A stretch of 32,545 bases of DNA from Hoeflea sp. (GCF_030682515.1 NZ_JAUXOD010000031.1:1-32545); one strand, 5' to 3'. Shown: positions 18,980-28,279, counted from the first letter of the stretch. Numbers and translations are program-made. Notes: generated by a model not told the origin, from the letters alone.

Positions 18980-19002
18980 TTAGGTCAGTATTATTGACAT
19001 AA
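18980..19002. promoter_or_regulatory. Operator-like palindrome overlapping a TTGACA box
   Basis: TTAGGTCA (18980-18987) and TGACATAA (18995-19002) are inverted with 7 of 8 positions matching and a 7-bp AT-rich spacer (GTATTAT). The core is the 15-mer GTCAGTATTATTGAC. The right arm overlaps TTGACA (18994-18999), a sigma70-like -35 element pointing toward the aminotransferase gene 158 bp downstream. A regulator bound here would block RNA polymerase. Confidence 0.45.
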
Positions 19003-19159
19003 AATCCGGTTCGTGATCAATCTTGCTGCAAGACCGGCTTTCACGCAGGTTTGTTGCGCCTCCGGAGCCTGATCCGGGCGAAACAGAACTTCGGGCGTGG
19101 GCACGGTCCGGCATCACTCGCAGACGATCGAGCGCCGAAGCGCTCCCCGGGAGGAAAGC

Positions 19160-20449
19160 ATGACCACGCAGATGCAACAGGATACGGCCCAGGCCGGCGC
19201 CGGCTCGCTCGGACACGGCCTCGACTGGCCGGCGCTGTTCGCCACAAGGGCGGAGCGGATGAAGGCGTCTGAAATCCGCGAGTTGCTGAAACTGCTCGAC
19301 CAGCCCGACGTGATCTCGTTCGCCGGCGGCATCCCCGATCCGGCGCTGTTTCCGGCCGAGGAGTTTGGCGCGGCGCTGACGGCGGCGCTGTCGGGCGACT
19401 CAAAGGGAGCGGCGCTGCAATATTCGGTGAGCGAGGGCTACAGGCCGCTGCGCGAGTGGCTCGTCACCCGCATGGCCTCGCTTGGCGTCGACTGCACGAC
19501 TGAGAACATCATGATCACCTCGGGCTCGCAGCAGGCGCTCGACTATCTGGGCAAGCTGTTTTTGTCCAAGGGCGACACCGCGCTGGTCGGCTGGCCCACC
19601 TATCTCGGCGCGCTGCAGGCGTTCAACGCCTACGAACCCCATTACGACCGGCTGGCGCCGCTCGCCAACCGCTCGGCCGCCGACTACCGCGAGACCGCCG
19701 CCTCGAAAGGCGGACCCGGGGGCGGACAGGTCAAGTTCGCCTATGCCTCGGCAGACTTCGCCAATCCGACCGGCGAAACGCTGGCCGAGAGCGCGCGCCA
19801 GGCCATCCTCGATCTTGCCACCGAGCTCGACATCGCCGTCATCGAGGACGCCGCCTACCAGTCGCTGCGCTATGACGGCGCGGATGTCCCTCCCCTCTTG
19901 GCGCTCGACATCGCGCGGACGGGATCGATCGAATTGAGCCGCACGATCTATTGCGGCAGCTTCTCCAAGACGCTCGCGCCGGGCCTTCGCGTGGGCTGGG
20001 TCTGCGCGGCAAAGCCGGTGATCTCGAAACTCGTGCTGATCAAGCAGGCGGCGGACCTGCATTCGGCGACACTCAACCAGATGGCGATCCATACGGTCGC
20101 GTCCAACGGCTTTGCGGCCCAGGTGGCCAAGATCCGCACCGCCTATCAGGCGCGGCGCGACGCCATGCTTTCGGCACTTGAGACCTACATGCCCAAGGGC
20201 GTGAGTTGGACCAGACCCGACGGCGGCATGTTCGTCTGGGTCACTCTGCCCGAAGGCTTCGACGGCGCCGCACTCCTGGCCGAAAGCCTCAAGAGCGAAC
20301 GCGTGGCCTTCGTGCCGGGCCGCGCCTTCTTCGCCGACGGCTCCGGCGCCAACACCATCCGCCTGTCGTTCTCGTGTGCGAGCGAAGCGATGATCGACGA
20401 GGGCATCAAGCGGCTGGGGCGGGTGGTCTCGGGAGGCACCTCCGCCTGA
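19160..20449 (+). CDS. PLP-dependent class I/II aminotransferase
   Basis: The product has 429 residues. It is a fold-type I aminotransferase of the 2-aminoadipate/aromatic transaminase-like group related to LysN and the C-terminal domain of MocR proteins. The Schiff-base lysine is K270 in CGSFSKTLAPGLRVGW. N202 in DFANPTGETL, D230 in AVIEDAAYQSLRYDG and the C-terminal IRLSFSCASEAMIDEG give the rest of the PLP site. The N-terminal VISFAGGIPDPALFP and LQYSVSEGYRPLREW are characteristic of this subgroup. The substrate cannot be read from sequence; a branched-chain, aromatic or aminoadipate donor is possible. ATG 19160 follows GGGAGGAAA at about 4-7 bp. An operator-like palindrome lies upstream. 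A DUF1272 gene follows on the same strand after 30 bp. Confidence 0.88.
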   Translation: MTTQMQQDTAQAGAGSLGHGLDWPALFATRAERMKASEIRELLKLLDQPDVISFAGGIPDPALFPAEEFGAALTAALSGDSKGAALQYSVSEGYRPLREWLVTRMASLGVDCTTENIMITSGSQQALDYLGKLFLSKGDTALVGWPTYLGALQAFNAYEPHYDRLAPLANRSAADYRETAASKGGPGGGQVKFAYASADFANPTGETLAESARQAILDLATELDIAVIEDAAYQSLRYDGADVPPLLALDIARTGSIELSRTIYCGSFSKTLAPGLRVGWVCAAKPVISKLVLIKQAADLHSATLNQMAIHTVASNGFAAQVAKIRTAYQARRDAMLSALETYMPKGVSWTRPDGGMFVWVTLPEGFDGAALLAESLKSERVAFVPGRAFFADGSGANTIRLSFSCASEAMIDEGIKRLGRVVSGGTSA

Positions 20450-20479
20450 CGGGCCGCTCCAGCAACGGGAGACTCGGCA

Positions 20480-20791
20480 ATGGCACTCGAACTCAGACCG
20501 AACTGCGAAGGCTGCGACAAGGACCTGCCACCGCATTCGACCGAGGCGCGGATCTGCACCTATGAATGCACCTTCTGCGCCGACTGCGTGGACAGGATCC
20601 TGTTGAATGTCTACCCCAATTGCGGCGGCGGCTTTGCGCCTCGGCCGATCCGGCCCGCCACCGAATGGCGGCCCGGCCTGTCGGTCGCCAAGCGCCCTCC
20701 GTCCTCGACCCGGCGGCAGATGTCCTATTCAGTGGAAGACGCCGCGGCCTTCTCGCAACGGATCAAGGATATCCCGCCGGAGAAGCGGTAA
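20480..20791 (+). CDS. DUF1272 family zinc-ribbon-like protein
   Basis: The product has 103 residues. The N-terminal 60 residues are a DUF1272 domain rich in paired cysteines: LRPNCEGCDKDLPPHSTEA, then CTYECTFCADCVD, then YPNCGGGF followed by PRPIRP. The cysteines are arranged to bind one or two zinc ions. The C-terminal 40 residues are polar and poorly conserved. The family's function is unknown. The gene has GGGAG upstream of its ATG, sits 30 bp after the aminotransferase and probably shares its transcript. It is convergent with the acyltransferase gene, with only 5 bp between the stops. Confidence 0.85.
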   Translation: MALELRPNCEGCDKDLPPHSTEARICTYECTFCADCVDRILLNVYPNCGGGFAPRPIRPATEWRPGLSVAKRPPSSTRRQMSYSVEDAAAFSQRIKDIPPEKR

Positions 20792-20796
20792 GCCCC

Positions 20797-21999
20797 TCAG
20801 CCCCGCAACGGATAGGGCCGGTCGATGGACATCGACAGCGGCTGGCCTGCCGGGACGGCGCGGGCCTGTTTCGGCATCGCGCCGTTGACCATCAGCGTCA
20901 GCGCGGCGCTGCGGCTGATCGCACGATGGACGGCGTAGGAGATCAGCAGGGCTGTTGGCGCGATCAGGGCGAATTCGACGACCGGCGGCAGGTTGACCAT
21001 GAGGAACAGCGTCGCCAGCACCATGATCACCGGATGGTGGAACAGGTAGATGGTGAAGGAGGCGTCGACCAGCCTGCGGATGCGCGGATCGGGCCGGCTG
21101 AAATGCCGCCTTGCCAGGCTCGCGATGAAGCCCACGATCAGCACGGCGCCGACCAGCCCCGCCATCACCGTGAGCGTGTGGGTGAACAGCCCCGCATGGG
21201 GGATCTGCGACAGGCTCACCAGAACGACGCCCGCGGAAAGGGAGCCTGCGGAGGAACTGAGCAGCCGATCCTGCGCCGCGCGGCTGTAGTAAAGCACCAC
21301 GCCCAGGGCGAAATAGGGGGCGTAAAGATTGTAGTTGATGACGGCGTTGCCGTAATAGGGGCTTGCGCCGGCGATCACCGCCTGGGAATGGGCGGCGAGC
21401 TCGCAGATGGCCGCGAAAGCCGACAGCGACAGGATGCGGTTATTGCCGATCCAGGCGACGCCCGCTTCGATCCGGGTCCGCAGGCGCTGGCCGCCGACCA
21501 GCGCATGCAGCGCCGCAAGACCCGTGCAATAGGCGATCAGCGCCCACAGGAACCACAGATGCGAGATCCAGGGCTCGCCGAAATGGGTGAGCTCGCGGGC
21601 GACATGGCCTTGCAACTCGCTCATCGGAAGCGAGCCGGTCACGGTCAGCGCGACCGACTGGACGAATATCTGGAACGGCAGGATCAGGAGCGTGGCAAAC
21701 AGCAGCGGAAGGCCGAGGCGCAACAGCCTCGCCCCGAGCCAGGCGCGGGCGCCCTGACGGTCGAGCAGCAGGATGGAGAAGACGCCGGCCAGGATGAAGA
21801 ACCCCGGCATGCGGAAGGTGTGGATGAAATTGGCAAACCAGGTCAGCGTCTGGCTCTTGTCGGGCGAACTCACCGCCCATTCATGGCTCAGTGAATAGAT
21901 GACCGCCGCATGGAACGGGATGCCGAGCACGAGATAGAGCGCCCGGGAAAAATCCCAGTCATTGAGGCGCTCCTGCGTGCGGCCAAGGCCCGTGCCCAT
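20797..21999 (-). CDS. Acyltransferase family 3 membrane protein (OpgC/MdoC-like)
   Basis: The product has 400 residues from ATG 21999 (GGAG at 7 bp upstream). About ten membrane helices are visible. Family features: the helix 1 histidine in LGIPFHAAVIYS, the motif FIHTFRMPGFFILAGVFS, LGARLLRLGLPLLFATLLILPFQ, and GEPWISHLWFLWALIAYC. A late TIYLFHHPVIMV segment is also typical. Acyltransferase-3 proteins transfer acetyl, succinyl or similar groups to extracytoplasmic glycans; the N-terminal pattern is close to OpgC/MdoC, which modifies osmoregulated periplasmic glucans. The true acceptor is unknown here. It stands alone, with no glucan genes nearby. Confidence 0.8.
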   Translation of the reverse strand: MGTGLGRTQERLNDWDFSRALYLVLGIPFHAAVIYSLSHEWAVSSPDKSQTLTWFANFIHTFRMPGFFILAGVFSILLLDRQGARAWLGARLLRLGLPLLFATLLILPFQIFVQSVALTVTGSLPMSELQGHVARELTHFGEPWISHLWFLWALIAYCTGLAALHALVGGQRLRTRIEAGVAWIGNNRILSLSAFAAICELAAHSQAVIAGASPYYGNAVINYNLYAPYFALGVVLYYSRAAQDRLLSSSAGSLSAGVVLVSLSQIPHAGLFTHTLTVMAGLVGAVLIVGFIASLARRHFSRPDPRIRRLVDASFTIYLFHHPVIMVLATLFLMVNLPPVVEFALIAPTALLISYAVHRAISRSAALTLMVNGAMPKQARAVPAGQPLSMSIDRPYPLRG

Positions 22000-22345
22000 C
22001 GCATGTCTCCGTGCAGCCAAAGCCGTTAGACGGCCTGGATGCATGTTTGCAGGAAAGGATTAAGGCCGGCCTTCGCGCGGCGCGGGAAATTGAGTCAAAT
22101 TCTTTGGAGTGGCCAGCCAAGGGATTGATCGTCCGGCGATAGCCACGCGCACCGCCGTCGATAGGTCCGGGCGGCGGGGATGTCCGGTGAGCACCTGTTC
22201 GGCCGCCGGGAACATGGCGGACGGCGAAAGCAGCCGGAAACACTGAAAAAGAAACTGGAAAATCGATAAGGTAAGGCCAGCCGGCAGGGGGGTGGGGAAG
22301 CCGGCTGGCCAAGCTGATCTGAAGGGGTGTCAGATCAGGATCGTC
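22000..22345. other. Intergenic region with a strong GC-rich inverted repeat
   Basis: These 346 bp between two minus-strand genes hold no supported gene. The right part carries a strong inverted repeat (22275-22310) just after the small secreted protein gene. The left part should hold the acyltransferase promoter; a less GC-rich stretch is at about 22085-22110. Confidence 0.4.
22275..22310 (-). terminator. Perfect 11-bp inverted repeat after the small secreted protein gene
   Basis: GGCCAGCCGGC (22275-22285) pairs perfectly with GCCGGCTGGCC (22300-22310) around a 14-nt loop. It lies 35 bp past the stop of the upstream minus-strand gene. The following minus-strand bases are T-rich but broken (TTACCTTATCGATTTT), so it is a probable terminator or an mRNA 3'-end stabilising hairpin. 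Confidence 0.55.
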
Positions 22346-22651
22346 TTAGTTGCCGAGTGCGGTCTTGCAGCGGCTGGCAACTGCGTCAGAGAACGTTGCC
22401 TTGGCTTCTTCGGCCTCGGTGCAGGCCTGCTGCAGCGCCGCCTGGCGTTCCGGCGTGGCGCCGGCCCAGTTCGACTCGAAGGTCGCGTCATCGACATCGA
22501 CGCCTTCGGAGTCCATCATCATGTCCCAGACAGTGGGATCATTGCCGGCAAAGGCGTCGAGTTCGGTGCGGGTGTTGCTGGCGGTGGTCTGCGCGAACGC
22601 ACCAACGGTAAAGGCCATCGTGAGCGCTGCGGCAGCAAGAATCTGTTTCAT
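22346..22651 (-). CDS. Small secreted protein of unknown function
   Basis: The product has 101 residues. ATG 22651 follows AGGAG at about 6-7 bp and opens a clean Sec signal peptide (MKQILAAAALTMAFTVGAFA, cleavage before QTT). The mature 80 residues are acidic and helical, with a MMMDSEGVDVDDATFESNW segment and two cysteines, C77 and C95, probably disulfide-bonded around a helix (EAEEAKATFSDAVASR). I do not recognise the family. It should be periplasmic. It follows ilvC on the same strand but is separated from it by a terminator, so it has its own promoter and its own strong 3' hairpin; this suggests an independently controlled, perhaps abundant, mRNA. Confidence 0.7.
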   Translation of the reverse strand: MKQILAAAALTMAFTVGAFAQTTASNTRTELDAFAGNDPTVWDMMMDSEGVDVDDATFESNWAGATPERQAALQQACTEAEEAKATFSDAVASRCKTALGN

Positions 22652-22773
22652 CTGTCTCTCCTCGTATAAGGCGGGGGCGCCTCGTTTTTGGTTACGACAG
22701 GACAATGCGGAAGCCCGATGATCGTTCCGAAAATAAATCCCGGGTTGAAAACTCTTTGAGCAAGACCGCATGC

Positions 22774-22800
22774 AAAAGGCCGGGATCGCTCCCGGCCTTT
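22774..22800 (-). terminator. Rho-independent terminator of ilvC
   Basis: On the minus strand AAAGGCCGGGAgcgaTCCCGGCCTTTT has an 8-bp GC stem (22778-22785 with 22790-22797), a 4-nt loop and a T-run, 28 bp after the ilvC stop. Confidence 0.85.
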
Positions 22801-22827
22801 CCTGCTCGTCCCGGCGTTCGGGAGAGA

Positions 22828-24614
<1,787 letters not shown>

Positions 24615-24625
24615 GGGCGCTGCGT

Positions 24626-24645
24626 ACCGTACCGTACGGTTCGGT
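24626..24645. promoter_or_regulatory. TetR-type operator upstream of the TetR gene
   Basis: ACCGTACCGTACGGTTCGGT is a 20-bp palindrome with 9 of 10 base pairs matching across the centre; the inner 10 bp (ACCGTACGGT, 24631-24640) is perfect. Each arm is itself a tandem repeat of ACCGT, and one more partial copy (CGT) lies outside. Length, symmetry and position (12 bp from the start codon) fit a TetR-family operator. Confidence 0.7.
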
Positions 24646-24689
24646 GTCAAGGGGGATGCGCATCGCTTCCTTCCGCTCGCCCCCGCCTG

Positions 24690-24847
24690 CCCCTTGAGGG
24701 GACCGAAGGCCCGGGTGGGGGTCGCGATGGCCCCGCAAGTGCAGTTTCCGATGTTACGCACCCCTACCCGTATCAGCGGCGCTGCGCCCGCTTCTCCGCA
24801 GGGTCGAGTCACGGGCCTAGACCCGTCCTTCGCGCCCCCTCAAGGGG
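24690..24847. repeat. Inverted 12-bp repeats bounding a GC-rich non-coding block
   Basis: CCCCTTGAGGGG (24690-24701) and its exact reverse complement CCCCTCAAGGGG (24836-24847) flank about 134 bp of GC-rich non-coding DNA containing a smaller hairpin, ACGGGcctagaCCCGT. Each 12-mer can also fold on itself (CCCC/GGGG arms). The structure resembles the small palindromic interspersed elements of Rhizobiales, but no second copy is present in this window. Confidence 0.4.
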
Positions 24848-24862
24848 AACGCGGAGGGGGCC

Positions 24863-25354
24863 TCACTTCTGCAGTCTGCACCGCACCATCTGGGTGCCGG
24901 GCTGGCCCGGGGTGGTGCTCAGGTAGAGCTGCTCGCTGTTGAGCATCTGGATCGAGAAGGCACGGGTGCCGGTGGTCTTGCCCCTGGCCTCGCAGGTGGC
25001 GTTGAGCTGGGCTGAGGTCTCGCCGGGCGCGGTGGGCGGGAAGGTGCAGGTTCCGGCCGGGTGGCGGATGGTCTCGGGGGTGATGACGGCGAAGCCCTCG
25101 AACTCGGTCTGGTCCATCATCGCGCAGCGGTCGCCATCCGCGGCCCAGACGCCGACATAGCCGAGACGGCTTGCATTGCGGTCATGGGCAAGAGCTGCCA
25201 GCGTGTCCTCGCGCAGCAGGCTTTCGGGCGGCAGCACGGCGTGAAGATCCACGGCAGGCACCCGTGCGACGGGACGGGACGAAGGTTCGGACACGCATCC
25301 TGTCAGCACCAGCGGCAGAAGCACCGCCAGATATCTTGTTTTGAGCCGACTCAT
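24863..25354 (-). CDS. Putative lipoprotein of unknown function
   Basis: The product has 163 residues. ATG 25354 follows GGAGG closely and opens a lipoprotein signal peptide with lipobox LTGC (C20) after a basic, hydrophobic N-terminus (MSRLKTRYLAVLLPLVLTGC). The mature region has a Pro-rich linker, then a probable small beta domain: RLGYVGVWAADGDRCAMMDQ, FEGFAVITPETIRHPAGTCTF, NATCEARGKTTGTRAFSIQ, ending MVRCRLQK. Four cysteines in the domain suggest two disulfides. The 'GVWAADGDRCA' segment recalls small periplasmic lipoproteins of rhizobia, but I cannot name a family. It is likely anchored in the periplasmic leaflet. The upstream region shares a TTGTGACAATT motif with the sunset-domain gene. 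Confidence 0.75.
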   Translation of the reverse strand: MSRLKTRYLAVLLPLVLTGCVSEPSSRPVARVPAVDLHAVLPPESLLREDTLAALAHDRNASRLGYVGVWAADGDRCAMMDQTEFEGFAVITPETIRHPAGTCTFPPTAPGETSAQLNATCEARGKTTGTRAFSIQMLNSEQLYLSTTPGQPGTQMVRCRLQK

Positions 25355-25393
25355 CAGGCCTCCTGTCACAACGTCCATGCTTTCTGGCCGACC

Positions 25394-25405
25394 ATTGTGA
25401 CAATT
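25394..25405 (-). promoter_or_regulatory. ATTGTGACAATT motif upstream of the lipoprotein gene
   Basis: A near-palindromic 12-mer (AATTGTCACAAT on the minus strand) lies 40 bp upstream of the lipoprotein ATG, in promoter range. The same core occurs at 4781-4791 upstream of another secreted-protein gene. Confidence 0.3.
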
Positions 25406-25551
25406 TCAAGCGGAACGGCCCGCATCCTTCGGCTCCGCTCAGCACAGGTTCACGCACGGGCCGCCTGGCGCGCCCTGGCGGAGGAGATGCAATCCGGCCT
25501 GCGGGACCCGCCTCGAGGCTCGTTTGCGCGTGTCTTGAGAGGCAGCGCGCC

Positions 25552-25953
25552 CTACTCCGCGGCCTCCGCATCGAACCGCCGCCGTGCGGCGTCGACCAGG
25601 GCGAAGTTGTCGGCGGCCCAGATCACCAGATCGCTGAGCGGCGCCAGCATGGAGACGCCGAGCACGGTCAGGCCGTATTCGACGCTGGGCGGCTTAGTGG
25701 CGTGGACCTTGCGGTAGACATAGCCGTCGCGCTCGAGATCGCGGAGCGTCTGGGTCAGCATGCGCTGCGAGATGTCTGGCACCAGGCGGCGCAACTCGCC
25801 GAAGCGGTAGGGCCGTTCATGCAGCGCCTGCAGCAGAAGCGTGCTCCATTTGCCGAAGATGCCCTGCATGACCTGCCGGACCGGGCATTTGTCGAGGGAT
25901 TGGACGCCCTGCATGGCCTTGATCCGGTCGGCGAAAGAAAATTGTGCGTCCAT
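25552..25953 (-). CDS. HxlR family (DUF24) winged-helix regulator, possibly redox-sensing
   Basis: The product has 133 residues. ATG 25953 follows AGGGAGGG at 8 bp. The HxlR fold is clear: C23-P-V-R-Q-V-M-Q-GIFGKWSTLLLQAL, then PYRFGELRRLVPDISQRMLTQTL (recognition helix), then the wing DLERDGYVYRKVHATKPPSVEYGLT, then the dimer helix. C23 sits where HxlR regulators such as YodB, HypR and QorR carry their redox-active cysteine, so sensing of quinones, disulfide stress or electrophiles is plausible. It is transcribed divergently from an NmrA/QOR2-like oxidoreductase gene, the usual arrangement of such a regulator and its target. The 146-bp gap contains a perfect inverted repeat. Confidence 0.88.
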   Translation of the reverse strand: MDAQFSFADRIKAMQGVQSLDKCPVRQVMQGIFGKWSTLLLQALHERPYRFGELRRLVPDISQRMLTQTLRDLERDGYVYRKVHATKPPSVEYGLTVLGVSMLAPLSDLVIWAADNFALVDAARRRFDAEAAE

Positions 25954-26031
25954 GGGTGGTTCCCTCCCTGTAACCATTGGCGGCAAAACTGCCTTCTTTT
26001 CCAAGGCTCCCTCATACCATATGTGCTGTAA

Positions 26032-26046
26032 CTCTCAAGAAGAGAG
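26032..26046. promoter_or_regulatory. Inverted repeat in the HxlR/oxidoreductase divergent promoter
   Basis: CTCTC-AAGAA-GAGAG is a perfect 5-bp inverted repeat with a 5-bp spacer, placed between the two divergent start codons (79 bp from one, 54 bp from the other). It is a candidate operator, though it is short and purine/pyrimidine-simple, so chance is possible. Confidence 0.35.
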
Positions 26047-26099
26047 CAACATCGTTTTCGGATGCGGGATTGAGCCGCGTCCACCCGGAAAGGACAAAC

Positions 26100-26987
26100 A
26101 TGACTGGCAGGATTCTCGTCACCGGCGCTTCGGGCCATCTCGGCGCGCGCATCATCCATCATCTGCTCGCCACCCAGGGCGTGCCCGCCGCTTCTATCGT
26201 GGCCGGGTCGCGCGATCCGGCCAAGCTCGCGGCGCTGGCCGAGCGCGGCGTCGAGACAAGGCGCGTCGATTTCGACGACGCCGCCTCGCTCGCGACCGGC
26301 TTCGCCGGCATCGACCGGCTGCTGATCGTCTCCACCGACGCGCTCGACGGCGCGGGCACGCGGCTCAGGCAGCATCTGGCGGCGGTCGAGGCGGCAAAGA
26401 CGGCCGGCGTCGGCCGCCTCTTCTACACCTCGATGCCGGGTCCGGACGACAGCATGGTCACGTTTGCGCCCGACCACAACAAGACCGAGGAAGCGATCAA
26501 GGCCTCGGGCCTCGCCTACACGATCTTCCGCAACGGATGGTACATGGAGAACCTGTTCATGGCGCTCCCCTCAGCGCTTGCCTCCGGCCAGTGGTACACG
26601 TCCTCCGGCGAGGGCAAGCTCGCCCATATCGCCCGCGACGACATCGCCCGGGCAATCGCCGCCGGCCTCGCCAAGCCTGTGTCCGGAAATGTGACCTACA
26701 CGCTCACCGGCGCCACAGCCCGCACCACCGACGAGATTGCCGCCCTGGTCCGCGACGTGACCGGCAAGCCGCTGGCGGTGGTGCACCTGAGCGACGCGCA
26801 GCTCTCCGAAGGCATGGCCGCGGCCGGCGTGCCGGCGCCCTACATCCCGACCTTCGTCTCCTTCGACGCCAACACGCGCGAAGGCAAGATCGCCATGGTG
26901 ACGGACGACGCGACGAAGCTGTCGGGCGTCGGTCTCATGTCGCTCGAGGACTTCCTGGAAAGCAGCAAGGCCGCACTGCTTGGCTAA
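26100..26987 (+). CDS. NmrA-like/QOR2-type NAD(P)H-dependent oxidoreductase
   Basis: The product has 295 residues. ATG 26100 follows AAAGGA at about 6 bp; a longer in-frame start at 25977 would run through the promoter. The N-terminal Rossmann fold is RILVTGASGHLGARII (GxxGxxG at residues 9-15), with VAGSRDPAKLAAL and a D in RRVDFDDAASL. DRLLIVSTDALDG, RLFYTSMPGPDDSM, FRNGWYMENLF and the C-terminal substrate lobe match atypical short-chain dehydrogenases of the NmrA/QOR2 (QorB) group, which bind NAD(P)H and reduce quinones or act as redox sensors. No Tyr-x3-Lys is seen, as is usual for NmrA types. The divergent HxlR gene is the likely regulator. Two hairpins follow the stop codon. Confidence 0.85.
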   Translation: MTGRILVTGASGHLGARIIHHLLATQGVPAASIVAGSRDPAKLAALAERGVETRRVDFDDAASLATGFAGIDRLLIVSTDALDGAGTRLRQHLAAVEAAKTAGVGRLFYTSMPGPDDSMVTFAPDHNKTEEAIKASGLAYTIFRNGWYMENLFMALPSALASGQWYTSSGEGKLAHIARDDIARAIAAGLAKPVSGNVTYTLTGATARTTDEIAALVRDVTGKPLAVVHLSDAQLSEGMAAAGVPAPYIPTFVSFDANTREGKIAMVTDDATKLSGVGLMSLEDFLESSKAALLG

Positions 26988-27010
26988 GGCCGAACGGCAC
27001 ATCCCTCAAA

Positions 27011-27085
27011 TGTCATGGTTCTGACCTCCTGCCATGACACTGACCTCCCTGCATCCATCCCGGATGCAGGGAGGCCCGATTTTAT
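27011..27085 (+). terminator. Two adjacent hairpins between convergent genes
   Basis: First hairpin: TGTCATGG (27011-27018) pairs with CCATGACA (27032-27039). Second: CCTCCCTGCATCC (27044-27056) pairs perfectly over 13 bp with GGATGCAGGGAGG (27062-27074), 5-nt loop, followed by CCCGATTTTA. The second is probably a bidirectional terminator for the oxidoreductase gene and the convergent pdxJ. Confidence 0.65.
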
Positions 27086-27090
27086 CTGCC

Positions 27091-27834
27091 TTACCCGCAA
27101 GCCCTGACGAACCGGCGGACGGTTTCGGCCATGCCGTGTTCGAGCGCGTCGGCGGTTAGGCCGTGGCCGATGGAGACTTCGAGCAGGTTGGGCAGCGCGC
27201 GGGCGAGTGCCGGCAGGTTGTCGACCGTCAGGTCATGGCCGGCATTGATTCCGAGCCCGAGTTCGGTGGCGATGCGGCCGGAGGCTTCGAGCCTGGCGAG
27301 CTCTTCGGCGGCGCGGGACGGATCGTCATAGGTTGAACCATAGGGTCCGGTGTAGAATTCCACCCGGTCGGCGCCGGTGGCTTTCGCCGCTTCCAGGCTC
27401 GCGCGGCTCGCGTCGGGATCGCAGAACAGCGACACCCTTGCGCCGCCCTTCTTCAGGCGCTGCACGACGGCGCGCAGATAATTGCCCTGGCCGACGAAAT
27501 CCCAGCCATGGTCGGAGGTGGCCTGGGACGGATCGTCGGGGACCAGCGTCACCTGTTCGGGCGCGTTCCTCTCGACCAGGTCGAGAAACTCGTCGGTCGG
27601 ATAGCCCTCGATGTTGAACTCGGCCCGCGGAAATTCGTCGTCGATCAGCGCGCGGATTTCGGGCAGATCGGAAAAGCGGATGTGGCGCTGGTCGGGCCGG
27701 GGGTGAACCGTCAGCCCGTGGGCGCCGTTTTCAAGCGCAATGCGGCCCAGGCCGGTGACGCTCGGCCAGGGCAGGTCGCGGCGGTTGCGCAGCATGGCGA
27801 TGGCGTTGAGGTTGACGGAAAGCTCGGCGGGCAT
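27091..27834 (-). CDS. pdxJ: Pyridoxine 5'-phosphate synthase
   Basis: The product has 247 residues, the normal PdxJ length. It condenses 1-deoxyxylulose 5-phosphate with 3-amino-1-hydroxyacetone phosphate to pyridoxine 5'-phosphate, the last ring-forming step of de novo vitamin B6 synthesis, on a TIM barrel. Signatures: [15 protein letters not shown] (N-terminal strand), HPRPDQRHI with H44, R46 and H51, FNIEGYP with E76, [14 protein letters not shown] with H200, and [13 protein letters not shown] at the phosphate site. ATG 27834 follows GAGG at 5 bp and gives the standard N-terminus; an upstream in-frame ATG adds 7 residues. It is convergent with the oxidoreductase gene, separated by hairpins, and appears monocistronic. 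Confidence 0.96.
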   Translation of the reverse strand: MPAELSVNLNAIAMLRNRRDLPWPSVTGLGRIALENGAHGLTVHPRPDQRHIRFSDLPEIRALIDDEFPRAEFNIEGYPTDEFLDLVERNAPEQVTLVPDDPSQATSDHGWDFVGQGNYLRAVVQRLKKGGARVSLFCDPDASRASLEAAKATGADRVEFYTGPYGSTYDDPSRAAEELARLEASGRIATELGLGINAGHDLTVDNLPALARALPNLLEVSIGHGLTADALEHGMAETVRRFVRACG

Positions 27835-28006
27835 GGCGGCCTCATGGGTGAACACGACGGTGAGGCCGAAGCCCCTCGGGTTTTCCTAAAGCATTGGCCG
27901 GGGATGTGAAATGAATTTCGGGAAAGCGGCCATTCCGGATTTGAATGAATGACCGTCAAACCGGAGAAGGACCGGGCGACGGACTGGCCGCGCGCACCTG
28001 TCTCGC

Positions 28007-28279
28007 TCAGGATTTGCCGCGTCGCAGCCGCGCCGAATAGTCCTTCATGTCGGCGTCGTAGGCCTCGATCATGCGGCGCTGGCGTCTCTTGCCGATCCGG
28101 AGCGCGCCCCAGAAGAACAGGAGCGCAGCCACGCCGATCAGCGCGAAGATCGGGCCGCCGAGGTCCTTGGGATCCGAGCTCCCGAAGGCCTGCTTGAGCA
28201 GTTGGTCGACATCGAGGGCATAGGCCGGAAAAGCCGGCATGGTGCCGAGTAGCACTGCAATCGCGATCAGATAGCGCAT
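28007..28279 (-). CDS. Small membrane protein of unknown function
   Basis: The product has 90 residues. ATG 28279 has AAGGAAG 6 bp upstream and opens a signal peptide (MRYLIAIAVLLGTMPAFPAYA, cleavage near AYA). The mature part has a short polar loop, one membrane helix (about 42-60, GPIFALIGVAALLFFWGAL), and a strongly basic cytoplasmic tail (RIGKRRQRR, then YSARLRRGKS). I do not recognise a family. Two upstream in-frame starts (28309 and 28324) would precede the signal peptide with basic residues and are less likely. It lies 172 bp upstream of pdxJ on the same strand. The layout of one periplasmic and one basic cytoplasmic end suggests a small regulatory or scaffold membrane peptide, which is only a guess. 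Confidence 0.65.
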   Translation of the reverse strand: MRYLIAIAVLLGTMPAFPAYALDVDQLLKQAFGSSDPKDLGGPIFALIGVAALLFFWGALRIGKRRQRRMIEAYDADMKDYSARLRRGKS

